A stretch of DNA of 64,000 bases, from the NCBI GenBank assembly GCA_036785705.1, contig JAWUZG010000970.1, positions 2,824,501-2,888,500 of the forward strand, in the 5' to 3' direction. The notes below the pieces were generated by a model. That model made no database searches, was not told the DNA's origin, and saw only the letters and a list, made by a program, of their open reading frames with translations. This document shows, in pieces, positions 25,039 to 35,900 of the stretch. A program made the position numbers and the translations under genes. How positions within the stretch are numbered: position 1 is the stretch's first letter; each line of letters starts with the position of its first letter. The DNA comes from Acanthornis magna (lineage: Eukaryota; Chordata; Aves; Passeriformes; Acanthizidae).

Positions 25039-27010
25039 ATCCTCTGGTGTAAAACCCAGTCCATTATGAGTAGTACTACATTGTCTCATGTAGGCATATT
25101 CATGCAATTTCTTCCTTGAGGCTTTACTTAAACAGTCCTTTCTCAAGTTTAACTTTCATTAGTTTCATCTCAATTTATAGATTCCAAATGCTTCTCTAGC
25201 CTTGAGTAGTGCCAGCTTCAGCTGAAAAAACCAAAAATAAATTAAAGACTTACAGATTTACCCCTTAAGGAATTTAATATTTAATGGCAAGCAGCTTGTT
25301 TTGATGTTGGCTGGATGCTATATACGCCATGGAGTCAGGATGAAAATAAAACCTTTAAGTGCATCAAAGATGAAAGACAAAATTGATAAAATTATAAGCT
25401 TCATTTTTATGCATCTCATAAGGTTCCGTTTTAGTTAGCTGTTCCCCTGTCAGCTGCTGTGTGACTGACACAGATTTTTTTTTTGTGGATGTCATGTATT
25501 GTCTGGCTTTTCAGAACACATGCTTGAAAGAAATATAGTGCCACTGTCTTTGTTCCAGAGTAATTTGCTATGAAGACTCATAATGTTATTTGACATGCAT
25601 AATACCACAAACCAGAAGGTCACCTTAGGAATGGTCAAGGTTTGGTCCTTAAACAAAACAATAATAAATGTGAATTCAGCGTCCAAACTGTAGGTGAATT
25701 TTGAAAAATTTGGTGAAGCAGTAGGATCAGGGAACTGTCCTTTACAAGATTTCTAGGAAGGTACCACCCTCTTCTTGTCCTTTTAACTACATTTAGACCC
25801 TTTCTGGACTGTAAAGAAAGGGGAAGGGCTGGGTAGGATTAAGAACTGCATGGAGGAAATAAGTAATTGAGAATCAAGGCAGTAGAACTGAAATTCAGAT
25901 GTTATGATTGTACTTCAATGCTCTCTGTTTCTGACAGGCACCAATTGAATCAGCCATCCTCTTCATTCACAGAGCATTCAACATTGGACACACTACAAGA
26001 TCATTTTTATGTAATTATTCAAGGTATTGGGGAAATCACAGTAGTTTTTCTACTTCTTTGTAAGAGTAAGCCGAATTGGACCAACACTGTATAAATTCAA
26101 AAATTTTAATCTTAAAAATTTTAATCTGGGCTCCATTTTCAAGATCTGTATTCATTTCACTTAAAGCAATGAGCCATATAGGTCATATTTCTACTTTCTG
26201 ATTTGCAACTGAAAAAGCATTTTTCATAATTACACAGCATGTATAGGTGAACAGTGATATAAAGAACAAGAGCTATGTAATCAGACAATGCAGTGAAAAT
26301 TACATCCTTGGTACTAGGCCATTTTATAAGCGGAATTCTTACCACAAATATGTACAGAGATTTATTTGCTTGACTAGCAAGAAACTATTCAGGGAATATT
26401 TAGAGCATTCAGCCAAAGGCCCAATCCTCCAGATTTATTTAGAAAAGCACTTGTGAAGTGAGCAATCTATTGACTGCAGGGAAGATGACCACATGTTTGA
26501 AATGAAGTGGGTGTTTTGCTGCATCAGGCACATAGTGCATAGAATAGAGTTTGCAAGATGCTGTTGAGAAAGAGGTCGAGCAGTTTGGGATCAGGACCTT
26601 TGTCTCTACAGTCCTAGTGTGAGATACTGCAAATTCAATTCATATCCTGCCTGTCAAATTATCATTTGAAAACTGTTCATGTGTCACTATTTTCTGATGT
26701 GTCAGAACCATGGCTTAACGATGTTAACAACAGTCTTTGATTTCTCTTTCATAATGGCTACAATTTTGCATAGTAAAGCAGTTAAATTGGCTTAGATTGC
26801 TGCATTGGTTTAGCTGTTGTTGCAATATTATCCTTAATTTAGCTGTAGTTTTGAAATTGTATCTCCTCGTCCTTATGGAAGTGTGCATTGCTTTCTCCTA
26901 TTTTATCTCAAATTAGATAATCTTCTTTAGGTACTTTCAAAGGCATGAAACTTCTAGTGACTAAATGATGACATTGTTAAAAAAAATCCAGTAAAACAAA
27001 CATTGAGGAG

Positions 27011-27044
27011 AGGAGATACCTGCATTAGAGGAGATACCTGCATT
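27011..27044. repeat. Short tandem duplication, 18-bp period
   Basis: AGGAGATACCTGCATT occurs at 27011-27026 and again at 27029-27044, separated by AG. It looks like a small recent slippage or repair duplication. Confidence 0.85.
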
Positions 27045-28285
27045 TTGTGAAAAATGTTTCTTTTTTACAAAATTCTGGTGTGAGAACAATTATCTAATAC
27101 ATATATGTACTCATTTTTTTCTTGGTAATAGGAATGCATGCTATGTGTTTAATCACCAAGGATATAATTCGATGCCTGTGGGCAGTTTAGTAATGTAATT
27201 TTTTTGCATTCCCCACTTCTCCTTTATGAGGCTAGGCAAAACTGAGTATTTTGTGTCAGTATTGCTGCAGCATGAGCTCCATTATATTTCTACAACAGAC
27301 AAGCAAGGCTGTTGGTAATATTTGATGCAACATTTACGTTGAAGTGTCCCTCTTGTGCAAGCATAGAACAAAACTTAATATGTATTGCTCTTGAAGAAAG
27401 ATACAATTAAGAGGAATTTTAAGAAATGCATTTTTTTTAACAGGAAGGGGCATAACATTAATGGCTCAGGCAGAAGTCATTGGTCAAGGTGATTTTTGGA
27501 AAGGCAGATTGTATTATTTACTTTCTAGCCCATTTTGCTTATTCAATTTCATGTAGTCTATCAACAGCGCATTATTTGTGCTTGTTGAAATTTGATATTG
27601 GAGGCTTGGAACATGGTCAGTGAATAAACGGAAAGGCCCCTTGTGGAATGGAAGCATAGCATTTCTCTCTGCTTTTCAAGATAAAACTTAGAATGGAGTT
27701 GAGTCAATCTGAAGTAGCTGACTAGCACCTCATTAATGAAATGCCCCAAAAGGAAGTAATAAAACGTATATCTTAGACTTGATGTTTAAATTAGAGGCCA
27801 CTCTTCTACATTGCCTTGGGATTCATATTATGCCTGCAGATTAGTCTGGATTTTTGTCCTGCCTGAGGAGAACTAAGTTGCGCCTGCCTTTTTTTCTAAC
27901 TGCAATGTTTTACCTAAGGATTAAAGGCCAATATTTAAGGCCACGAGTTATGTTTCTTCAGAGAACATGTTGTTTCTATAGGTTACTTTATCTTATAGCT
28001 AAAATCTGAGTATTTCGTGCAAGGTGTAAAGGTCACTTTGAGAATATACTTTATTTTAGCAAGGGATGCACAGAAGTCATAAAACATTTATGTAGTTGAG
28101 ATTTATAATATTATTTAATATAATTCAGGAGGATTCATGAGAAAAATATACTTTGTAGTGACGACAGAAAAAGCAGAAGAAAGTATCTTCTATTCAATTA
28201 GCAATTAATTTAATGGATGGAAAACAATGTGCCATATTTAATAAAACTTACTTTCAAATAAGCAAACAGAACTAGTTGTAATTTC

Positions 28286-28301
28286 TTTTTTTTTTTTTTT
28301 T
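28286..28301. repeat. Poly(T) run, 16 nt
   Basis: An uninterrupted T16 tract without an attached transposon. Confidence 0.9.
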
Positions 28302-31300
28302 AATGTGTCTGTTATTCTACCAGTTTTCCAGCTTTCCAACACAACCTGGCCTTGGACTTCCATATTGATTAACTAATCCATTTCAGAGGAGCTACATTCC
28401 AGACTGTGGTCCAGGTATTATATTTTAATATTTTTTAAAGACTATGACTTTGTTCCATACCTTTAACTTTTAGTACTGCTTAGATACAATCTCAACAGTA
28501 TGATCCTGATATTGATTGGCAAAATAAGACAAAATATTTGTGACTTTGGAGAACTAAATCTCAATCAAAGGACACCACATCAGATTTAATGATAGCCCAA
28601 AAACAAGTGGTTCTTTGGGAAATCTGAGTTGACAAGTGACTCTGGATTGTCACACTGGTCCATGACCTCCTGATCCTCCATAATTTTCACAAATTTTAGA
28701 AAAGCTTTTCTTACATGTTCTTATCCAATACAAACAAAGGAAACAGCATGATCTTCTCACCCCCACTACCATCTCCACCTTTATCACCTTCCCAATGCAT
28801 TTTTTTTCTCTATTTGTATGGATGGGCATTTAGAGATATTTAATGAATTAGCAATAGAGGGCAAGAAGTATTTGTATGCCTGCATTTTGAGGTTATTTTT
28901 TTCCCATCAAAAACTCCTTAAGAATCTCACCACTAATGTCTTGCAACAGATTCCTGATTACACAGAATAACCTCATTAGTTTATCACTTAACTAAAAAAA
29001 TGAAAATCAAGGTGCACATTTAAGGTCAGCCTTCAGTCCTGTAACCACTTATGTTCTCCAACTATGATATTTGTTTACTTTGGAAGCATGCTTGGTTTCC
29101 ATGAATCTAAATTGAAAACTTGTGCATTGTTATTTCCAATAACTTTTATTTGCAATTACACAGACAAACAATAAATACTTTTAAAGCTCTGTGGGTATAA
29201 TGAGATTTCATACCACACAGATCCAGCTGCATTCTTTCAGCCTTTTCCCCCCATTATTACCACTTCCTGCTACATCAAAGAACCAGAAGCCTCCACAAAA
29301 TAGGATATATTGCACTGCCTTTTGGAAAGGCTCAGCCTGTCTCTGCTTCCTTAGGTGTAGGCACCTTGCTGACGGAAGACTGGATTCCTATCTTCCCTGA
29401 CTCTTGGCTTCTGTCCCCATTCTGAGCTTACCTAAAAGCTTACCATTGCAAGGGAATATGTCCTACCTCCATGTGGGCTCCACCTGGGACCACTAAGGTC
29501 TCATGACGTACATATGTGATGCAGAATAGCTTTCGTCCATGTGAAAAAAACAGCATTAGAGCATGTGTTAAAACATTAATACCTTGTATATTTAAAATAT
29601 TTATAATGTTGGGTATTTAGAATTTTCTTTTCCCCCAGGCCGCTTTGTAGGTCAAACTTGTACTGAGGAGTGTGATTAATAATGTTTAGGCCAAGTCAAG
29701 TACTCCAGAACTACACTACAATTAATATTTTAACAATTCTGCTAATAACAATTACTAAGATGCTTTATGCAGCACACACACACCCCCATAAAAATGTGCT
29801 GGTCTATGAAGAAAGAAAAATCACTGAAATCCGTTTGAGAGTTTCATATATGCATAGATTATGATGGATTGTTGAAAGGAAGAATTTCCAGGGAGCCCTT
29901 CAGGTAAGAGAGAGTAGCTGAAGAGGCCTCAGGGTGCAATTGCTTTTCTCAAAGCCACTACACTTGCAGAAAATTTTAATTTAAGGGCCCATCTGAGACT
30001 CCCATAAATTCTATTATGTTGGTAGGACTCATTTATCCTGACACCAGTATTCATCTGTGCTATGAAACTATGAAAATCCAAGGGTTTTAATGGTCAAAGA
30101 TAAGAAAAGGCAGAAGATATTTCATTTGACAGTAAGAATTTACTTTTTTCCATTTTTTGAAACTTATATACATTCACATATATATGGTATGTGAACGTCT
30201 CCAGAGGTTAATTTTTTGTTCAGTAATTTGTTCAAAACCCACCTAAAATTAGTTCAATTCTGCAATTATTAATCATGACAAGAATCAGCTATTCATTGAG
30301 AAGGATTCTTTTGAATCCCATAAGACCATGCAAACAAGTTTGTGGGTAAATGTCATCCTGGCAAAAATAGCAGCCTGCTGAATTTTATTTATAGTCCATT
30401 TAACTTCTCTGAATAATTATTAAATGGGGGTTTTTCTTTTTTTACATATTAGAGGTGAATAATTTTGGACATGGTGAGAATTTGCGGGGAATTTGCAATA
30501 AGGTTTAAGCTATGTATGCATAATTTTAATAAAATAAACTTAGATGTGCTTGGGTCTGGTTAAAATAATTCCAACTTGGTATTTAATATGTCAAGTATTC
30601 ACTTTTGGAAAAAATTTCCATTCTTTTAAATTGCCAGACAACTTTGAAATTAAAACCACTATTCTGAAATGATAGGCTATGAAGGGAAGGGTTTTGAAAT
30701 GACCTAGAATAGACAGAAAAGCTGTCTGATAATACTGAAGACATAATGAAATCAAACATGTTGACATATTTGAATTTTTTTGTCCAAGAATATTTGCAAT
30801 GTTCGATGTAATTTCTTACAAAATCTCCCTTCCTCCAAAACTCCCTCTTTACGCTGTTTTTATCCTTGTTAGAAAGCCATCCAGTTCTAGTATGTCTTCC
30901 TCATACTGCTTTCCTTTCAAAGAATTCAAGGCCTGGCCCTCAAATAAGATAAAAGTTCAGAATCACATTTCCCAAAGTAATTGCCTGTATATCAATGGTA
31001 AAATTATGTTCAAGCAAGAATAGATGTTGCTGAGACACAGAATTATATAACTAAATTGTCTAAGCAGAAATATGATAACTATTGCCACTGTTTACTTTCT
31101 TGAGTATCTATTCTGTATAGTTACAAGATTATGTTGACTTGAGAAATTTTGCTTTTAGGCAGATAGCTCTTAAACATCATGCACTGCCTCTGAGATCCTT
31201 TTAAATCCTCACAGCTTTGCATCCCTGTAATTTTTGTGACACATGGATTTTACGTTGGACTCCTGTAGAAAAGGCTTTTCATAACAATAAGCACATCTTT

Positions 31301-31576
31301 CAGATTAAATGAGTCCACCTACTTTTTTCTGTTGGTTTTAAATAGCCCCAAGGACTACCTATGACTGTGTTCGTACAAAGAATAGTCCTGTCAGAGCAGT
31401 GGAAGCGGCATGAAAAAACAAGGATGTCTTCTATTTACCTCTGAATCATACTGGGTCACTTTAAAAACACTGGTTTTGTATTTTGCACTTGCAAATGTGT
31501 ACGATCTATGACAGTGGTCTCCAGACTTTTTTGATCATACATCTCAATGAGTAGCCCCACAAGATGTATTTTTTTT

Positions 31577-31910
31577 AGAATCACAGAATTGTTAGGGTTA
31601 GAAGGGACCTCTGGAGATTTTCTAGGCCAACTCCCCTGCCAAGGCAGGGTCACCTAGAGCAGATTACGCAGGAAAATAAGCAGATGGGTTTTGAATGTCT
31701 CCAGAGAGACTCCACAACCTCCCTGGGCAGTCTTTTCCAGTGTTCTGCCACCCTCAACATGAAGAAGTTCTTCCTCATGTTGAGGTGAAAATTTTTGTGT
31801 TTGAGTTTATGGCCATTACTCCTTGTTCTCTCACTGAGCACCACTGAAAAGAGCCTGACACCATCCTCTTGGTACCTGCCTTTGAGATATTGTATATGCA
31901 TTAATGAGAT
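31577..31910 (-). mobile_element. CR1 LINE, 3' end adjoining a simple-repeat array
   Basis: A minus-strand CR1 with its terminus at about 31577 (AGAATCACAGAATTG on the plus strand) and the 3' UTR to about 31665. The C-terminal end of ORF2 follows: a frame at 31650-31901 reads DGVRLFSVVLSERTRSNGHK, then NFHLNMRKNFFMLRVAEHWK, then LPREVVESL, all standard for this CR1 group. At its 5' side the element stops at AGATCTCATTAATG, where CR1 normally continues with purine-rich codons. Instead the pentanucleotide array begins. It probably belongs to the same insertion as the ORF1 piece on the far side of the array. Confidence 0.92.
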
Positions 31911-32159
31911 CTTCTCTTCTCTTCTCTTCTCTTCTCTTCTCTTCTCTTCTCTTCTCTTCTCTTCTCTTCTCTTCTCTTCTCTCTTCTCTTCTCTTCTTCT
32001 CTTCTCTTCTCTTCTCTTCTCTTCTCTTCTCTTCTCTTTCTTTTCTCCCCTCCCCTCCCCTCCCCTCCCCTCCCCTCCCCTCCCCTCCCCTCCCCTCCCC
32101 TCCCCTCCCCTCTCCTCTCCTCTCCTCTCCTCTCCTCTCCTCTCCTCTCCTCTCCTCTC
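31911..32159. repeat. Compound pentanucleotide array: (CTTCT)n-(CCCCT)n-(CTCCT)n
   Basis: About 250 bp made only of C and T on the plus strand. Three blocks follow one another: CTTCT units (31911 to about 32045, with a few one- or two-base interruptions), about 13 TCCCC units (about 32046-32110) and about 10 TCTCC units (32111-32159). Each block is nearly pure. As a polypurine-polypyrimidine mirror repeat it could form triplex DNA. It produces long Arg/Glu-rich and Ser/Leu/Pro-rich open frames on both strands simply because the unit lacks stops. Confidence 0.97.
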
Positions 32160-32301
32160 TTCCCAGAACTTCCTTTCCTGGAAGCTCCCGGAACTTCCCT
32201 TCCCAGAACTTCCGGAATTTGCCCTCCCTTCTCAGGACTTCCCTTCCCTTCACAGAACTTCCCGGAACTTCCTAGAACTTCCCTTCCAGAACTTCCCGGA
32301 A
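32160..32301. repeat. Degenerate TTCCGGGAAGT-type array with seven TTCNNNGAA sites
   Basis: A short minisatellite of imperfect units, CAGAACTTCCCGGAACTTCC-like. Seven palindromic TTCNNNGAA sequences start at 32160, 32175, 32200, 32249, 32259, 32269 and 32293. Six of them fit TTCYNRGAA, the consensus bound by STAT dimers. Three are spaced exactly 10 bp apart. The array sits between the pentamer tract and the CR1 ORF1 remnant. Binding is a motif-level suggestion only. Confidence 0.8.
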
Positions 32302-32762
32302 CCACCATGTACCCAGTGCTCGTTCTGCTTGTTGGCACATAGACGTCTAAATTCTTCAAAGCATCGTCTCTGGTTTTGGTCTGGATGTTGGAAGGTGAGG
32401 TTGAACTGGAGCCCTGCTTTTGGGTGATCAGGGATCCAAGGTGGCTCACGCTCAGTGGTATCCATTGTAGGTGTATGGTTCTGAAGCCATGTGTCTATCT
32501 CTGTTTCAGTCCCTCTAACACTGCGCAGCCTATTAACTGTCTCCTGTAATTTGGCCATCTGCTGCAGCAGATCATCAGCCTGTGCACACTGTGCAGGAAC
32601 TGCTTTTTCTCCAGAGGGAGTAACTGGGCATCTGTTGCAAGCTACCACCTGAACTGACATCTCCTTCCTTACCTGTTCTGTCTGAGTGGAAGCACCAGAC
32701 TTCTCAGGGGCTGTCTCAGCAGACACACTGTTTGGTTTCGAGTTTGTCTGAGTGTCCACCAT
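32302..32762 (-). pseudogene. Probable CR1 ORF1 N-terminal remnant
   Basis: A frame of about 154 codons from an ATG at 32762 on the minus strand, not interrupted until it runs into the TTCCGGGAAG array. It begins MVDTQTNSKPN, has SGASTQTEQVRKEMSVQ (residues 22-38), two Cys near residue 42-45 (ACNRC) and a likely coiled coil, QADDLLQQMAKLQETVNRL (residues 61-79), then REPPWIPDHPKAGLQ and QNQRRCFEEFRRLCANKQNE. I associate this protein type with avian CR1 ORF1, whose complete form continues into an esterase-like domain; that domain is missing. An LTR-element gag-like protein is the alternative. Reading frame preservation suggests a fairly young insertion. Confidence 0.55.
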
Positions 32763-32925
32763 TATGGCAGAGACCTAGAGCACTAAGCACTTACCTGAGG
32801 TGTGGACATAGCTGCAGATTACTGCATCTTCCTGCATGCCCTGCCTGGGTAAACCATGCCATGTCATGTCCTTCTGATGTGCCATATGCTGTTTGCCCAT
32901 CCCGTTCACCAGTGTGTTAGAGTTA
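32763..32925 (-). other. Probable 5' leader of the CR1 ORF1 remnant
   Basis: GC-richer than the flanking DNA and directly upstream of the ATG at 32762. On the minus strand it carries repeated CATG/GCC motifs (GGCATGGTTTACCCAGGCAG, GCCATATGCTG-type sequence). I take it as the element's 5' untranslated part; its outer limit is a guess. Confidence 0.35.
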
Positions 32926-35900
32926 AAAGTTCATGACCTTTTGTGCTCCTGGCTTTTCCAGTCCCACTAATGACTCTCTGTAATAGCTTCTCCTTTTTAG
33001 TGTTGTGTTAGGGAAGCAGTACAGACAGAGTTTTAAATCATCTTGATGTGGCATTTGACTTGTTAAATGTCTTTAGTGCTCAATGGAACATCAAAATATT
33101 CACTTAGGGAATTATTGAGGAATTGCTACAGCATTTTAAATTCAGAACTTCACCAATTTCTCAGTAGTCTCCCCTTATGTAAAGCACCATTTTCTTCCAG
33201 AGGGAGCTCCTAACTCTCCTATACTTCTGAGAAAATGTCAACTGTACTTGATGAAATACAGTCATTTGTTCCTGATGCTTTCCATATTTTTCCTCAATGC
33301 ACCATTATAATCTGTAATACTGAAGTCAACATTAGAAACAACAATTTAGTCTCTGGATGTCATATAGTTGACATAACAAGTCACACATGGTTTCTTTTAA
33401 GTTCTGATATGCTCTCAGTCCAGGCTGTTGCTGAATTTCATTAACCAGTTGAGTGAATGCACAACATCACTAAGTGCTTTCATAACAAAATAAGCAGTTG
33501 CTCGCACCTCTTCTAAAGGAGATGCTCCTTAAAAAAATTAAAATTCTCTTAAACACAAGGACAGCTAGAAGACTGAAAAGATTACCTGCCAATGTTTGGA
33601 ATGAACACAGAATACATTGTTTTAGACAAATTACTTTACATACTGCATGTGGAGGATTATTGTTACTATAGCAACAAAATGGGCTTTGATGACTTAAATA
33701 TTGTGTGTTATAAATCTTCATTAGGAATTCTCTTACTACAAGAATATTTCTTGCATTTCGCTGAGCTAAGATGGAGAGAAAGAGATGCTTCCTTGAGCAT
33801 TTGAAAATGCTGACTTAAGACAAATACTGTCTCATTCTCCTGTTATCAGCATTCAATACTTCATCTAAAGCAAGAGATAAGTGATCAATATTACTGAACT
33901 GAAAATATTTGCAAGAGTTGGAAAAAAATCAGCCATGACCTGTTTCTTACAGATATGGACAAAACTTCATCCTTTAATAATATTGTCATCCTTTTTAATC
34001 TCTTATTTGGTTTATGAATTTGGATAAAGCTGGTTTGTTTTACAGCACCAAATTAAAGTATGAATGATTTAAATATGCAATTGCATGTTGTTCCAATAAT
34101 GTACACATAATTATACTATAAGAATTCGTAATCATGTGGAAATCAGTGAGTTTGTTGTCTTGTTCTGTACAAAATTTTTGTCCAATTTTTCTTTCTGGAT
34201 CCATGCCAGTTCTTGAAAATCAGGTCAAGGTCTCTTTAAAGTTAGAAAAAAATTTTGGTTCCAAAAAAACTTTCTTTGTGCTGTAATGATTAATTTGGTC
34301 AGCTTTCAGGGTGTACACAGACCTGATCCAATGGATGTGGAAACTGCATGGATCAATATTTCTGATATGGCCAATGTTCCTTGCAGGAATTTGAACTCCA
34401 GAGAATCTCTAAAAAGGTAACAACAACATTCCTGCCCGTGCAATTCTGTGTGCTTTTGTATGTTAAAATCTGTAACACACTGCAAAAGAAATAATGTCAC
34501 ATTCCAAATCTAATTGGTATGAGAATTTCAGTGTTTGCAGTTGCTGATTTTTTAATGCTTTAATTAACTGCGAAATGGTATATGTGTTGGTTTTGTAATC
34601 TGTCTTATGAAAATAAATATTATGATGTTTGTGAGTGTGCATTTTCTAGAATTAACAAACAAAGGAAACCATTTAATGTTCTTTTTTTTTTTTTTTGTAG
34701 AATTGAAATGCATCGGGAGCTTAAATGATCCTTGCATAATGTGAGAGAGTACTCGACACATATTAGTACTGCAACAGACTACTTCCCTGCAGGTAAGATG
34801 TACCTAAAAGCTTCTTCATAGCTTGAAAGTGGTCTTGTCTAGCATATAGCTGTGGTGTTCTGGTGAGGCCATCATATGATCGATAGAGATGCCAAAAAGA
34901 ACAAGGCTAAAGGAAGTACTGGAAGTTGGAAGTCGAAAGGGAGGAAAATTTTGTATTTTAGAAACTGGATCCTACAGTGCTGACAAATTTAAATGTCACT
35001 TTTAGGCTAGGATCATGAATATTAATTGAATGTGCATTTTTAAAGGGCATTGGAAATGCTGGGCATTTTAAATTGAGCTGGAAGACAAAGCAGGAATTTT
35101 CATTTGAGTGTATGCATTGAAAATTGTATAGGAGGGGAAAGGGTTAAAGAAACCAAGATATTTCTAGAGTGTGAGGAAAGGGAGGAAGGATGAAAGGATG
35201 AATTATGGAATCTTCCATTCCTGAGGTGATTTAGGGATGCAAGAGTACTTGATTTTCTTTTTGACTATGTGCAAATACTGATTTTCACTAGTTCCTGAGG
35301 CCCGTGTAGCATGTGGATGCAACTTGGCCTGAAAATTCAGGTATACCGAGGTTCTACCACATGCTGTCTCAATATAGCCTTAGGGAATCTGAGATTTGTA
35401 AGGCTGACAGACTGGAACAAACCTTCTGCTACTTAGTTTGCATGGGGGGAAATGATCCTGCTTCTCCTTGCCCATCCTCATGTTCCATTTGTTTGTTTTT
35501 CTGGAGCTGAAACTTGATGTTCACACTCACTTTTCTGTCTTTCTGCCTCAGATAAATCTTTCACTAAGCATACAGTTTGCTTGGTGTTGCTAGGGTTTTT
35601 TTCCTCCAAAGAAGTCCCAAGAAGTCCCCCAAAAATCCCAAACAATGAAACAACCAAAACAACCCTTTACGGTTTTGCTTCTGGTCTTTTCCAAACATTT
35701 TATTAACGGTTACATTAAAATACTTCTAATTGGGTGCTTGAAGTGATCTGACATACTGTATGAAAAACCCACAGAGAAAAGAGGCCTTCTGAGACTTCAT
35801 ATGTCTCGTCCTGTTTGTTTCAAACCTAGTTTTCATTTGGCAGCCTGTTCTACCTCTTCACTGCTGAAGGATTGTGTGTGAAAATAGGATCAGGATATTT

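Larger units (their letters stand above)
25039..31576. other. Unannotated AT-rich DNA
   Basis: No gene or transposon recognised over 6.5 kb. It holds an 18-bp-period tandem duplication (27011-27044), a T16 run (28286-28301) and a 14-bp tandem duplication of AAAAATTTTAATCT near 26098-26126. Confidence 0.55.

Noticed and set aside
32160..32301. Heat-shock elements (alternating GAA/TTC)
   Set aside because: True heat-shock elements need a 2-bp gap between inverted GAA units (GAANNTTC). Here the outward-facing units are GAACTTC with 1 bp, so the pattern fits TTCNNNGAA better.
31795..32449. Open frames of 123-210 codons on both strands, Arg/Glu-rich or Ser/Leu/Pro-rich
   Set aside because: They are generated by the stop-free pentamer array and run out of it into unrelated flanks. 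No gene.
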